This document shows, in pieces, positions 29,287 through 38,698 of a stretch of 64,000 nt of DNA (position 1 is its first letter; each line of letters starts with the position of its first letter). Origin of the DNA: Flavobacterium sp. SUN052. Its GTDB lineage: Bacteria; Bacteroidota; Bacteroidia; Flavobacteriales; Flavobacteriaceae. The notes beneath the pieces were generated by a model that worked only from the letters and a program-made list of their open reading frames with translations, was not told the origin of the DNA and did no database searches. The stretch spans positions 248,001-312,000 of the forward strand of contig NZ_JAPQNS010000010.1 in the NCBI RefSeq assembly GCF_028867935.1, read 5' to 3'. A program made the translations under genes and the position numbers.

Positions 29287-30210
29287 ATGGGGCAACAACC
29301 AGACCGCCGGTCATTTCTTAAAACCATATCAGCCAGTGTGCCGCTGCTGGCAAGTGCGGGGACTGCCCCGGCCATGAATGCAACGGGTGGACAAGCATCC
29401 AAACCTGTTGGGCCATTGCGACTTAGCTGCAACCTGTACTCTTTCAACGAGCCGTTGCTGGTAAGTAAATCAATGACTTTGGAACAGGTGCTGGCGTTTT
29501 GTTCCGAAGTAGGCTTTGATGCCGTCGATCCAACGGGCTACTACTTCCCGGGATACCCGGCTGTTCCAACCGACAGCTATATCTATGAAATCAAGCGAAA
29601 AGCATTCCGGCTTGGTCTAGACATTAGCGGGACGGGTGTCCGTAATGACTTTACCCTCCCCGACGCGGCCAAACGCAAGGCCGAAATTGAACTAGTCAGA
29701 CAGTGGGTCAATGTAGCGGCTAAATTGGGCGCACCAGTATTGCGGGTTTTTGCTGGTAAAAATATTCCTGCGGGGCATACCCGCGCCGAGGTGCTAAACT
29801 GGGTAGTTGATGCCCTTGGCGAATGCGTTGACTACGGCTCGAAGCTGGGTGTGATCATTGTCTTACAAAACCACGCCGATTTCATCGAGACCGCCGAGCA
29901 TGTGCTGGAGATTCTGAATAAAATTAAGTCCGACTGGTTGGCCGTTAACTTAGACGTTGGTAGTTTCAAAATGGGTGATCCGTATCCTCAAATTGCCAAA
30001 ATAGCTCCGCTAGCTGCTACGTGGCAGATCAAGGAAAACCTGTTTGTCGATGGAAAGGAAATAGAAACTGACCTGACAAAAATTATGCGTATCGTTCGTG
30101 AATCTGGCTACAAAGGGTATCTTCCCATCGAAACGCTCGGCAAGGGCGATCCCCGCCAGAAAGTGCCTGTCTTTTATGACAAGGTAAAAAAGGCGTTGGA
30201 TTCGCTTTAA
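29287..30210 (+). CDS. Sugar phosphate isomerase/epimerase-like TIM barrel, Tat-exported
   Basis: 307 residues. The N-terminus has a twin-arginine signal (DRRSFLKTISASVPLLASAG), so a folded, perhaps metal-bound, enzyme goes to the periplasm. The rest is an AP-endonuclease-2/xylose-isomerase-like TIM barrel: LRLSCNLYSFN, CSEVGFDAVDPTGYYFPGYP, LGAPVLRVFAGK, VIIVLQNHADFIET, WLAVNLDVGSFKMGDPY and GYLPIETLGKGDPRQ, with conserved His, Asp and Glu metal-ligand positions. It is the first of three consecutive Tat-signal genes and lies 27 bases before an oxidoreductase, which suggests joint processing of a sugar or inositol-like compound. The substrate is unknown. Confidence 0.8.
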   Translation: MGQQPDRRSFLKTISASVPLLASAGTAPAMNATGGQASKPVGPLRLSCNLYSFNEPLLVSKSMTLEQVLAFCSEVGFDAVDPTGYYFPGYPAVPTDSYIYEIKRKAFRLGLDISGTGVRNDFTLPDAAKRKAEIELVRQWVNVAAKLGAPVLRVFAGKNIPAGHTRAEVLNWVVDALGECVDYGSKLGVIIVLQNHADFIETAEHVLEILNKIKSDWLAVNLDVGSFKMGDPYPQIAKIAPLAATWQIKENLFVDGKEIETDLTKIMRIVRESGYKGYLPIETLGKGDPRQKVPVFYDKVKKALDSL

Positions 30211-30237
30211 TGTAGAGCTACTAACATTATTTTCTAT

Positions 30238-31677
30238 ATGACAAAGTCAACGGATAACGCTCGTCACGAGGCAGCCCGTGGGGGTGCCGGTTCGCCGGAT
30301 CGATCCCGGCGGACATTTCTCAAGACCCTCGGCGTAGCAGCAGCAGTGCCAACGGCCGTAACCGGGGCTAGTGCAGCGCCCACTACTCAGTATCTGAACC
30401 TGATAAAAAGCCACGCCAGTACAGCTGCCAACAGCAAGGTTCGGATCGCTTTGATCGGAACGGGAGGAATGGGCATTGGTGATACCCAGACTGCTCTGAT
30501 GGTAGATGGTGTGGAGATGGTAGCCGCCTGCGACCTGTACGACGGTCGTTTGCGTCGGGCAAAAGAGCTCTGGGGTGATGGGCTTACTGTTACCAAAGAT
30601 TACCGAACCCTGCTCGACCGCTCTGATATCGACGCTGTTATCAACGCAACCACCGACCACTGGCACGAGAAAATCTCGTCGGATGCCATGCGGAAAGGAA
30701 AGCATGTGTATTGCGAAAAGCCGATGGTCCAGAAAGTAGAGGATGGGCACACGCTCATTGGCGTCTCTAAAGAAACCGGTAAGGTGTTTCAGGTGGGTAG
30801 TCAGTTTGCATCGTCGATTATTATAGCTAAAGCAAAAGAACTGCTGAAGGCGGGCGACATTGGCGAGCTGGTATTTGCCGAAGCTCAATATGACCGTCAC
30901 AGCGCTATGGGTGCCTGGCAGTACTCGATTCCGCCTGATGCTTCACCCCAAACGGTTGATTGGGATACTTATCTCGGATCAGCACCTAAACGCCCTTGGG
31001 ACCCACTCCGGTTTTTCCGGTGGCGCAACTATCAGGACTATGGTACGGGTATCGCAGGTGATTTATACGTTCACCTGCTGACAACCCTGCACACCGTTAC
31101 GGGTTCGCTTGGTCCCAACCGGGTGTATTCGAGCGGGGGAACGCGCTATTGGAAAGATGGCCGCGACGTGCCCGATATTCAGTTAAGCATCTACGATTAC
31201 CCCAAAACGGCCGAGCATCCCGAGTTTAACCTGACAACCCGCTCTAATTTCGTGGATGGAGGGGGCGGTGCTTACCTCGTTCGGCTGGTGGGTACCGAAG
31301 GCGATTTATCGATTGGGTGGGATAGCCTGACGGTGCGTAAAAACAAGTTTCCGAAGGCACCGGGTATGTCGATCGACAATTTCCCCAAAGATCAGAAGGA
31401 GTTGTTCGTCGCTGAATACAACAAAATGTACCCGTCGGTACCAGAAATGGAAGGCCCCAAAGAGTTCAAATACATGGTGCCGAAAGATTACAAAGGTGAC
31501 CGCTACGAGCATTTCGTGAACTTCTTCAGCTCTGTACGCGATAAAAAGCCCAATATCGAAGACGCTACGTTTGGTCTGCGCGCCTGTGGGCCAACACAGT
31601 GCGGTAACATGAGCTTGTTCCAGAAGAAAGTGGTGAGCTGGGACCCCATCAAAATGAAAATCGGCAACGCCGTGTAA
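30238..31677 (+). CDS. Gfo/Idh/MocA-family oxidoreductase, Tat-exported
   Basis: 479 residues. A Tat signal (SRRTFLKTLGVAAAVPTAV) precedes a Rossmann fold with RIALIGTGGMGIGDTQTAL (nucleotide-binding glycines), VAACDLYDGRLRRAKEL and AVINATTDHWHEKISSDAMR, and the family EKP motif in HVYCEKPMVQKVEDG. The C-terminal half is the substrate/dimerisation domain. Tat export with a pre-bound NAD(P) is typical for this subgroup in Bacteroidota, as in glycosidases of the GH109 type. GH109-like hydrolysis, dehydrogenation or epimerisation are all possible. Confidence 0.85.
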   Translation: MTKSTDNARHEAARGGAGSPDRSRRTFLKTLGVAAAVPTAVTGASAAPTTQYLNLIKSHASTAANSKVRIALIGTGGMGIGDTQTALMVDGVEMVAACDLYDGRLRRAKELWGDGLTVTKDYRTLLDRSDIDAVINATTDHWHEKISSDAMRKGKHVYCEKPMVQKVEDGHTLIGVSKETGKVFQVGSQFASSIIIAKAKELLKAGDIGELVFAEAQYDRHSAMGAWQYSIPPDASPQTVDWDTYLGSAPKRPWDPLRFFRWRNYQDYGTGIAGDLYVHLLTTLHTVTGSLGPNRVYSSGGTRYWKDGRDVPDIQLSIYDYPKTAEHPEFNLTTRSNFVDGGGGAYLVRLVGTEGDLSIGWDSLTVRKNKFPKAPGMSIDNFPKDQKELFVAEYNKMYPSVPEMEGPKEFKYMVPKDYKGDRYEHFVNFFSSVRDKKPNIEDATFGLRACGPTQCGNMSLFQKKVVSWDPIKMKIGNAV

Positions 31678-31697
31678 TTCTCTAAACTGATACCGAA

Positions 31698-33323
31698 ATG
31701 ACACCTCTCAATCGCCGACTTTTCCTGAAGCAACTAGGCCTTGGAGCTGCCGGCCTGACCTTAGTCACCGCTCCCAGCTTTAACGCTCCTGGATGGGCTG
31801 CTCCAACTCGCTCTGCCAAACTTCCCCGAAGCTTGCCTGCTTTACAGGGAGTTGCGTCGGAGGGGGTGCTCAATTTCGTGAATGCGGTAGAAAAAGCTGA
31901 TCTGAATCTGCACAGTTTAATGGTTGTGCGTCACGGGCAGGTGGTGGCCGAAGGTTGGTGGGCACCTTACGCGCCCGAGCTGAAACATACATTGTATTCA
32001 CTCAGTAAGAGTTTTACGTCGACAGCGGTGGGTATGGCCGTTGCCGAAGGCAAGCTAACGGTTAACGATAAAGTGGTATCGTTCTTCAAGAACGACCTGC
32101 CCGCTACTGTTAGCGAGAACCTGGCGGCTATGCGCGTTCAGGATCTGTTAACCATGTCGACTGGTCACGATAAAGAACCAACCAGTATGATGCGTAATGA
32201 TGGCAACACGAACTGGGTTAAGGCCTTTCTGGCTCACCCCGTCGAGCATAAGCCAGGAACGCATTTTGTGTATAACAGCGGGGCTACTTATATGCTCTCG
32301 GCCATTGTGCAGCATCTTACGGGTCAAACGGTGTTGGCGTATCTGAAACCCCGTTTGTTTGTTCCGCTTGGTATCGAAGGTGCCGATTGGGAGGTTGACC
32401 CCAATGGCATCAATACGGGCGGTTGGGGCCTTCGCGTGCGCACTGAAGACATTGCAAAGTTTGGGCAGTTGTACCTGCAAAAAGGCATGTGGAATGGTAA
32501 GCGGCTCCTTTCGGAGGCCTGGATCACGGAAGCCACCAGCATGCACATTATGCAGCCGGGCGACGAAAGCAAACGGAGTTCAAGCGACTGGTTACAGGGT
32601 TACGGGTATCAATTCTGGCGGTGCCGTCACGATGCCTACCGGGGCGATGGTGCCTTCGGTCAATATTGCGTTGTTCTCCCCAAAGAAGACGCCGTGGTGG
32701 CTATCACTTCCGAATCGTCGAATTTGCCGGCTATTCTCAATGCTGTTTGGGATCACATTTTGCCCGCTTTTCAGGGGACAGGTCTGTCGGCCGAAAAAAC
32801 TGCCTCGGCTTCGTTAACGCAAAAGTTAAAAAGCCTTGCGCTGCCTTTACCGAAGGTCGAATCTACGTCACCCAAAATGGCGGCTATTAGCGGAAAGACC
32901 TTCCACTTTGCTGATAATTCGATGAAAGCTTCATCAGCCTCACTGACGTTTGGTAAAGATGGTTGCATCTTCAAACTCCGTGACGACTCTGGCGACCATC
33001 AGGTGAATGCCGGTATTAGTCGTTGGATAGAAAGCGAAACAACGTTCCCAACGAAGCCGCTAAAACTGGTGCCTACGCCCGTTCCTGGCGAAACCAAGTC
33101 GCGAGTTGCGGCCAGTGGTACCTGGCAGGATGCTAACACGTTCATGATGACCTGGCGATTTATTGAAACAGCCCATTACGAGACGGTTACCTGTCGTTTC
33201 GGAGCCGACGATACAATGGCTGTGGAGCTTGAAAGCAGTGTTGCTAAACTTTCCAAAACCAAAGACAAACGGCCTGTTCTGGAAGGAAAACTAGGCGCTG
33301 AAGTCGGAATGAAAAAGAGTTAA
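31698..33323 (+). CDS. Class C beta-lactamase-like serine hydrolase, Tat-exported
   Basis: 541 residues. The Tat signal is RRLFLKQLGLGAAGLTLV. The beta-lactamase/DD-peptidase fold shows the S-x-x-K motif SLSK (Ser101, Lys104) and the Y-x-N-like motif YNS (192-194); a late motif near GDGAFGQYCVVLPK may supply the third element. A C-terminal beta domain of about 170 residues follows. Members range from esterases and D-aminopeptidases to beta-lactamases; the family wording (LYSLSKSFTSTAVGMAVAEG) fits the esterase-like 6-aminohexanoate-dimer hydrolase side. It lies 20 bases after the Gfo/Idh gene, so the two are likely co-transcribed. Confidence 0.82.
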   Translation: MTPLNRRLFLKQLGLGAAGLTLVTAPSFNAPGWAAPTRSAKLPRSLPALQGVASEGVLNFVNAVEKADLNLHSLMVVRHGQVVAEGWWAPYAPELKHTLYSLSKSFTSTAVGMAVAEGKLTVNDKVVSFFKNDLPATVSENLAAMRVQDLLTMSTGHDKEPTSMMRNDGNTNWVKAFLAHPVEHKPGTHFVYNSGATYMLSAIVQHLTGQTVLAYLKPRLFVPLGIEGADWEVDPNGINTGGWGLRVRTEDIAKFGQLYLQKGMWNGKRLLSEAWITEATSMHIMQPGDESKRSSSDWLQGYGYQFWRCRHDAYRGDGAFGQYCVVLPKEDAVVAITSESSNLPAILNAVWDHILPAFQGTGLSAEKTASASLTQKLKSLALPLPKVESTSPKMAAISGKTFHFADNSMKASSASLTFGKDGCIFKLRDDSGDHQVNAGISRWIESETTFPTKPLKLVPTPVPGETKSRVAASGTWQDANTFMMTWRFIETAHYETVTCRFGADDTMAVELESSVAKLSKTKDKRPVLEGKLGAEVGMKKS

Positions 33324-33335
33324 TTGTAGTTTTTG

Positions 33336-33417
33336 GAACGCGGATGACGCGGAAAGAACGGATTTACGCTGATCGAAAAATTTGTGTAAGCCCGTTCTTT
33401 CCGCGTCATCCGCGTTC
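33336..33417 (+). repeat. Palindromic GCGGAT repeat, copy B (26-bp perfect arms)
   Basis: The arms 33336-33361 and 33392-33417 are exact inverted copies over 26 bases (begins GAACGCGGATGACGCGGA). The 30-base centre includes TTTACGCTGAT. The ACGCxGATGACGCGGA part is shared with the left terminal repeat of the GxxExxY element at 41371. It starts 13 bases after the serine hydrolase stop and ends 14 bases before the next gene. No T run follows. Confidence 0.85.
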
Positions 33418-33431
33418 TTAATGTTAATTGT

Positions 33432-33989
33432 ATGCACGAAAATTACTTCGAGAAAATAGACTTTTCGAAAACGCCACTCACAGCCGGGGAATACGAAAAC
33501 TGCACCTTTGTTGACTGCGATTTTTCGAAAACAGACCTTTCGGCGAAAACGATTTACGAGTGCGAATTCAAGGGCTGTAACTTTAACGGAGCTAAACTGC
33601 CCCGGACACCACTACGGGATATTCAGTTCAAAAACTGCAACCTGACGGGATTGCGATTTGCCAACGCTAGTGGATTTCTCATGTCCGTTTCGTTTGATAA
33701 CTGCGTGCTGAATCGTTCTTCATTCTTCAAACTGAAAGTCAGAGATTCGGAGTTCAGAAATTCAAGCCTGCACGAGGTAGATTTCACCGAGACTGATTTG
33801 CACAGCGTGTTGTTCGATAACTGCGATCTGTCGCGAGCTGTGTTTGAAAACGCTATACTGGAGAAAGCCGACTTCCGAACGGCTTATAACTACGCCATTG
33901 ATCCCGCGTTGAATCGAGTCAAAAAAGCGAAGTTCGCCGTAAATGGTTTGGCTGGTTTGCTGCACCGCTATGATCTTGACATTGAGTGA
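33432..33989 (+). CDS. Pentapeptide-repeat protein
   Basis: 185 residues built of tandem A(N/D)LxF-type five-residue repeats, for example CTFVDCDFSKTDLS, CEFKGCNFNGAKL, IQFKNCNLTGLRF, VSFDNCVLNRSSF and VLFDNCDLSRAVF. Central hydrophobic residues recur every five positions, predicting a right-handed quadrilateral beta-helix. There is no signal peptide. The C-terminus, NYAIDPALNRVKKAKF, is a shared ending in one branch of the family. Some relatives mimic DNA and protect gyrase; that cannot be assumed here. Confidence 0.85.
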   Translation: MHENYFEKIDFSKTPLTAGEYENCTFVDCDFSKTDLSAKTIYECEFKGCNFNGAKLPRTPLRDIQFKNCNLTGLRFANASGFLMSVSFDNCVLNRSSFFKLKVRDSEFRNSSLHEVDFTETDLHSVLFDNCDLSRAVFENAILEKADFRTAYNYAIDPALNRVKKAKFAVNGLAGLLHRYDLDIE

Positions 33990-34036
33990 AGGAATACTAT
34001 TTCAATCAACGTCCGAATTAACCCCCAAATTCTGGT

Positions 34037-34044
34037 TAGTTTTG
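34037..34044 (+). promoter_or_regulatory. Candidate -7 element before the PhnA-like gene
   Basis: TAGTTTTG matches TAnnTTTG and lies 22 bases before the ATG at 34067. No good -33 TTTG is seen at the expected distance. Confidence 0.4.
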
Positions 34045-34066
34045 CCGCCAACAAGACAAACCACCG

Positions 34067-34276
34067 ATGGACGTAAAAGATAGTAACGGCAATATTCTTG
34101 CTGATGGAGATTCAGTAACGCTTATCAAAGACCTGAAAGTACGCGGCTCATCAACTACCCTCAAACGGGGCACAACCGTCAAGAAAATTCGCTTGACCGA
34201 TGATCCCGATGAGGTTGATTGCCGCATTGGCGGTACCGCAATGGTGTTACGAACCGAGTTTTTGAAGAAGCTGTAA
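34067..34276 (+). CDS. PhnA/YjdM-like domain protein
   Basis: 69 residues that match the C-terminal SH3-like domain of PhnA/YjdM proteins (VKDSNGNILADGDSVTLIKD, then LKVRGSSTTLKRGTTVKKIR). The N-terminal zinc ribbon of the longer forms is missing. The family name alkylphosphonate utilisation is historical and no phosphonate genes are nearby. It ends 20 bases before the convergent glucarate dehydratase gene. Confidence 0.82.
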   Translation: MDVKDSNGNILADGDSVTLIKDLKVRGSSTTLKRGTTVKKIRLTDDPDEVDCRIGGTAMVLRTEFLKKL

Positions 34277-34296
34277 ACGTTACTTACTCGCTTACC

Positions 34297-35601
34297 CTAC
34301 CATCGCACTGCCTGAAACGTCCAGCCCGGCTGTTTTTTCTGCATTTCGATTTCGTCGTCGCGTTTGGTAAGCCCACAAGCAAGGTAATTCTGATGTAGGC
34401 TTGCCAGCGCTTCCCGGTCCAGTTCTACGCCCAGTCCGGGTCCTTGTGGAACCGCAACGGCTCCATCTTCAAACTTCATACGGCCGCCCACAATCACCTC
34501 GTCTGATTGCCACGGATAATGGGTGTCCAGTGCGTAGGGCAAGTGGGGGAGAGCAGCTCCCAGATGTACCATTGCCGCCAGTGAAATGCCCAGATGGCTG
34601 TTGGAATGCATCGACAGGTCGCGGCCGAAGGTGGAGCAGATGCCGGTCAGCGTCATAGAAGCCCGCAGGCCACCCCAGAAATGGTGATCGCTCAGAATAA
34701 TATCTTCAGCACCAATGGCGATACTATTCGGAATGTCTTCGAACGAGGTGGTACACATATTAGTAGCCAGCGGAGTTCGCAAGGCTTTGCGAACTTGAGC
34801 CATATTAGCTTGTCCCCGTACCGGATCTTCCAAGTATTCCAAAATCGGCTCCATCTGACGACCATACTGGATAGCTGTCTCCACCGTCCAAAGCGCATTG
34901 GGGTCTAACCGAAGTGGCACATCAGGGCCAAACGCATCGTGCAGGGCAAACATCGCGTCAACTTCCTGCTGCGGCTCAAACACCCCGCCTTTCAGTTTAA
35001 TTGACTTGAATCCGAACTCATGGCACATGGCTTTGGCCTGAGCCACTATGCCAGCGGGGTCAAGCGCAGCCGCTTGCCGGGCAGCCGCCCACCCCTGGGC
35101 ATTAGGATCGGTTCCGAAAGCCAGTTCACCCCCCGCTCCTTCGTATTTGTAGAATAAATACGCAGCAAATGGCACCTGATCGCGCATTTTTCCACCGAGC
35201 AAATCCACCACGGGCCGGTTTGTTACTTTGCCGATGATGTCCATGCAAGCAACCTCGATAGCGCTGAAAATATGCACCAGTTTTCGCTGGTCCCAGGGAG
35301 ATAAGCCTCGTTCAGCGGCTGAATCCGTACCAAAATGATCTTCTAACACGCGTCTGATCTGATTCAGCTGGAAAACATCGAGCCCAATAATCAAGTCGCG
35401 GGCCAGGTCGAGGGCAGCATCGATGGCCGTGTTGCCGGGTATTTCGCTGATGCCCGATATACCGTCTTCAGTCACCAGTTCTACTACCGTACGAAGAGCA
35501 TAGGGTGCGTGCAAACCCGCTGCGTTGAGTAGGGGCGGGTCAACAATGGCGATGGGTGTGATGTGCATCTCACGGATGCAGGGACCTGTTTTTGGTGTCA
35601 T
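34297..35601 (-). CDS. gudD: D-glucarate dehydratase (enolase superfamily)
   Basis: 434 residues. It dehydrates D-glucarate (and L-idarate) to 5-keto-4-deoxyglucarate. Typical GudD features are the IVDPPLLNAAGLHAPYALRT start, SIKLKGGV (catalytic Lys pair region), RLDPNALW and EYLEDP (metal-ligand strands), NMCTTSFEDI and MHSNSHLGISLAAMVHLGAA (catalytic His). It is the last gene of a four-gene minus-strand operon and lies 11 bases after the garD-like stop. The length suits the family. Confidence 0.92.
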   Translation of the reverse strand: MTPKTGPCIREMHITPIAIVDPPLLNAAGLHAPYALRTVVELVTEDGISGISEIPGNTAIDAALDLARDLIIGLDVFQLNQIRRVLEDHFGTDSAAERGLSPWDQRKLVHIFSAIEVACMDIIGKVTNRPVVDLLGGKMRDQVPFAAYLFYKYEGAGGELAFGTDPNAQGWAAARQAAALDPAGIVAQAKAMCHEFGFKSIKLKGGVFEPQQEVDAMFALHDAFGPDVPLRLDPNALWTVETAIQYGRQMEPILEYLEDPVRGQANMAQVRKALRTPLATNMCTTSFEDIPNSIAIGAEDIILSDHHFWGGLRASMTLTGICSTFGRDLSMHSNSHLGISLAAMVHLGAALPHLPYALDTHYPWQSDEVIVGGRMKFEDGAVAVPQGPGLGVELDREALASLHQNYLACGLTKRDDEIEMQKKQPGWTFQAVRW

Positions 35602-35612
35602 TAGCTAGGGGT

Positions 35613-37151
35613 TTATGTCAGTGGGCCGGGGTTAAAAAGAACAAGATCATTGTGGATACCCAAACGATCGGTGGCTACTTTTTTCCTGCCACTGGCTACG
35701 TCTAAAATCATATGGAACAGGTTCCAGCCTAATTCCTCAATTGTTTTGTTACCAAAGGCGATTGGACCCGCGTCGAAATCAATCAGATCGAACCAGCGAT
35801 TGCTCAGTTTGGAGTTTGAACTGACCTTAATCACCGGCACCATCGACAGGCCATAAGGCGTGCCGCGACCCGTAATGAATACGTGCATGTTCATGCCAGC
35901 GGCCAGTTGCAGCGTACCACAAACAAAATCGCTGGCGGGCGTCGCTACAAAGTTTAAGCCTTTGGTTCGGACCTTATTGCCGGGGCTAACCACATCAACA
36001 ATGGGGCTTGTCCCTGATTTGACAATCGAGCCGAGTGCTTTTTCGACAACATTACTCAAGCCCCCTTTTTTATTACCGGGCGTGGGGTTTGCACTTCGGT
36101 CGGCTTGGCCAGTCAGCAGGTAATCGTCGTACCACTTCATCTCGTCTTTCAGCTTTTGCGCTACTTCGGGCGTGGCGGATCGGGCCACTAACAGATGCAC
36201 AGCATCCCGGACCTCCGTTACTTCCGAAAAGAATACTGTGCCCCCCGCTCTAACGATCAAATCGGAGGCAAAGCCAGCCACTGGATTGCCGGTTATGCCC
36301 GAAAATGCATCGCTTCCTCCGCATTGCATTCCCACGACCAGATCAGAGGTCGGGCAGGTTTCGCGGGTTCGGGCATTCAGTTTTTTTAGGTGATATTCGG
36401 CCATGCTCATGATGCCCGTTATCATTTCGTCAAAGCCAGTGAACGATTCATCCTGTAGATACAGAATCGACTGGTCATCAGTGCTGGTTTCTGTTGACAA
36501 CAACCGCTCTGGCCGTAGCTTCTCGCAGCCCAGGCCAATTACCATAATTTCTCCCCCGAAATTGGGGTTCTGAGCAATATTCCGAATTGTTCGGATTGGG
36601 ATTATTGCGGCTGGCGCATCAATGGCAATACCGCAACCGTAACTGTGGTTGAAGGCAAAAACATCATCGACGTTAGGGTATTTGGGAAGCAGCTCCTGTT
36701 TTATTTTGGTTGTAATAAACTGAGTGATACCCGCTACACATTGCACGCTCGTGGTGATTCCCAGAACATTTTTGGTGCCCACGCTGCCATCGGCGTTCCG
36801 GTACCCCTCAAAGGTGTAGCCTTCCAGTGGTTCAATCGCCGTTTGGGTTGGTTTGGTAAAGGGAATACTGTCCAGATCGGGTGGTTGAGGGAGCTGGATT
36901 TTGGTTTCGTTAATCCATTCCCCCTGCCGAATATACGTAGCAGCATGCCCAATCACTTGCCCATACCGAATGATTGACTCGTCTTCGGCAATGTTGGTTA
37001 GCGCAATTTTATGACCCATTGGTATGGTCTGCACCGCTACCAATCCCGGTAACACAATTGTCCCTTTTTGTAGCCCCAATTCACCACATGCAATACCAAC
37101 GTTATCTGCCGGAGTGGTCTGAACAACTGTGTTTTCGTTGCCTGTTGTCAT
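35613..37151 (-). CDS. garD: Galactarate dehydratase (UxaA/GarD family)
   Basis: 512 residues. An N-terminal SAF-like domain (about 1-95, [19 protein letters not shown]) is joined to the large dehydratase domain with [57 protein letters not shown] and [19 protein letters not shown]. The conserved Cys and His residues bind the catalytic metal in this family. It converts galactarate to 5-keto-4-deoxyglucarate. Altronate dehydratase is the close alternative, but the HSYGCG stretch and the glucarate neighbours favour GarD. It follows the permease gene by 9 bases. Confidence 0.85.
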   Translation of the reverse strand: MTTGNENTVVQTTPADNVGIACGELGLQKGTIVLPGLVAVQTIPMGHKIALTNIAEDESIIRYGQVIGHAATYIRQGEWINETKIQLPQPPDLDSIPFTKPTQTAIEPLEGYTFEGYRNADGSVGTKNVLGITTSVQCVAGITQFITTKIKQELLPKYPNVDDVFAFNHSYGCGIAIDAPAAIIPIRTIRNIAQNPNFGGEIMVIGLGCEKLRPERLLSTETSTDDQSILYLQDESFTGFDEMITGIMSMAEYHLKKLNARTRETCPTSDLVVGMQCGGSDAFSGITGNPVAGFASDLIVRAGGTVFFSEVTEVRDAVHLLVARSATPEVAQKLKDEMKWYDDYLLTGQADRSANPTPGNKKGGLSNVVEKALGSIVKSGTSPIVDVVSPGNKVRTKGLNFVATPASDFVCGTLQLAAGMNMHVFITGRGTPYGLSMVPVIKVSSNSKLSNRWFDLIDFDAGPIAFGNKTIEELGWNLFHMILDVASGRKKVATDRLGIHNDLVLFNPGPLT

Positions 37152-37160
37152 GGTACATGC

Positions 37161-38621
37161 TTAAACCAGTGGGAAAAGTTGTGAGGCAATCATGACTAGT
37201 ATAAGACCCGTAATACCCATGAGCGTTTGCATGGGGGCAACGGTTTTTAGAGCTTCGGCTTCGGTCAGATTGCTGGTCTTGCAAACAATCCAAAACCCGG
37301 CGTCATTCATCCAGGGGACTAATTTGGCCCCACTGCCAATAGCCAGGCACAAATACACGGGGTTGAACCCTAAATTTCCGTTCTGAGCCATTCCCGACAA
37401 AATTCCCGACGCCGTGATCAGGGCTACTGTTGCCGAGCCTTGAGCTGTTCTGACGATGGCCGTAATCAAAAAGGCTAGGGGAATCAGCGCCATCTGGTAA
37501 TCTTTGGTTAGGTCGGCGATGCGGGTACTGATACCTGTTTGCTGCAATATTCCCCCAAAAGCCCCACCAGCAGCCGTAATCAGAATAATACCTCCGCCAC
37601 TCATTAGAGCGGTGTGTACAAAGGCCGTTATCCCTTCTTTACTGGTTTTTTTCTGGCTGGCAAGCACCAGCAGCGCAAAGATGCCGCCTGTGATCAGGGC
37701 TATATTTTTATCTCCGAAAAAAAGTACCACATCAAGAAAACGATTCAGTATTGGCAGCGAGGTGAGGGGAGCCTTGGGGGTGGCAAAGGCATCTACGAAG
37801 GAACGAATACAGATGGTTACCAGCGGAAAAACAACGGGTAGCAAGGCTAATCCCAACGGAGGAAGCTGTTTGTCATCTTTATTGGCGATGGCGTTGATGT
37901 CTTCCAGGCGCGCATCGAGCGAATCGCGAAGAGGGATAGGCCACTTTTTGTTGGCCCAGGCGGCATAAAAATAACCGGTAGTGATGGTGCAAAGCCCCAG
38001 AATGACACCACAAACCATCATCAGTCCAATGGGTACGTTCAGCTCACCAACCAAAAACAAAGGCCCGGGCGAAGGAGGGACAAATGAGTTAGCCATAACG
38101 GCACCAGCAACCACCGTCAGCACAAAAAACAGATAATTTTTACCCACGCGCAAACTCATAGCCTTCGCCAGAGGCATCATGAGGAAAATAACCGTGTCTA
38201 CAAAAACGGGGATAGTCAGGAAAAAGCTGCTTAGTACAAAGCCAACCGGGGCTTTTTCAATACCCGTTAATTTGAGCATCGACCGCACAATTCGTTCAGC
38301 AGCACCACTGTCTAACATGGCTTTACCGATGATGGCGGCCATGGCAATCAGGATGCCGATTTTAGCACACGTATTACCGAATTCCGTAGCAATGCGTTCG
38401 CCATAACTTTTGGTGGCCAGTTTCAGAGCTGCCTCAGCGGAGTTGCCTTTCAAGACATAAAACTCCTGGACAGCCGAAACCGGGGTTAGGAGAGCTACTA
38501 CCAAAGCTGCCAACAGCAGAGCCAGAAAGGGGTGCAACTTCAGGCCGATAATGCCTCCTACAACAATCAGCACGCCAACGAGCAAAATAAAAATTGGATC
38601 ATTCAGGAACGGTAGGGTCAT
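37161..38621 (-). CDS. GntP-family organic acid permease
   Basis: 486 residues, about 12-14 hydrophobic segments along the whole length, in the inner membrane. Family signs include a proline/glycine-rich SFVPPSPGPLFLVGELNV stretch (about residues 175-193) and AQGSATVALITASGILSGM (about 393-411). GntP proteins import gluconate and related sugar acids with protons. Between the aldolase and the two aldarate dehydratases, its substrate is probably glucarate and/or galactarate, although classical aldarate transporters (GudP, GarP) are of the MFS type. Confidence 0.87.
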   Translation of the reverse strand: MTLPFLNDPIFILLVGVLIVVGGIIGLKLHPFLALLLAALVVALLTPVSAVQEFYVLKGNSAEAALKLATKSYGERIATEFGNTCAKIGILIAMAAIIGKAMLDSGAAERIVRSMLKLTGIEKAPVGFVLSSFFLTIPVFVDTVIFLMMPLAKAMSLRVGKNYLFFVLTVVAGAVMANSFVPPSPGPLFLVGELNVPIGLMMVCGVILGLCTITTGYFYAAWANKKWPIPLRDSLDARLEDINAIANKDDKQLPPLGLALLPVVFPLVTICIRSFVDAFATPKAPLTSLPILNRFLDVVLFFGDKNIALITGGIFALLVLASQKKTSKEGITAFVHTALMSGGGIILITAAGGAFGGILQQTGISTRIADLTKDYQMALIPLAFLITAIVRTAQGSATVALITASGILSGMAQNGNLGFNPVYLCLAIGSGAKLVPWMNDAGFWIVCKTSNLTEAEALKTVAPMQTLMGITGLILVMIASQLFPLV

Positions 38622-38698
38622 TATAGTGAAAGTAGAAAGAGTGAAAGAGCAACGGTCCGACGGTTCGGAGAGTGTCGGCGGGCTTTAACCCGTCCGAT

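Noticed and set aside
30247..30900. A 217-residue minus-strand frame opposite the Gfo/Idh/MocA gene
   Set aside because: It overlaps the Rossmann fold coding sequence completely and shows no motif.
33336..33417. CRISPR repeat
   Set aside because: Only one palindromic unit is present with no spacer array and no cas gene in the window.
33432..33989. Qnr-type quinolone resistance protein
   Set aside because: The five-residue repeat is present, but the C-terminal Qnr wording and loops are not, so only the general family is assigned.
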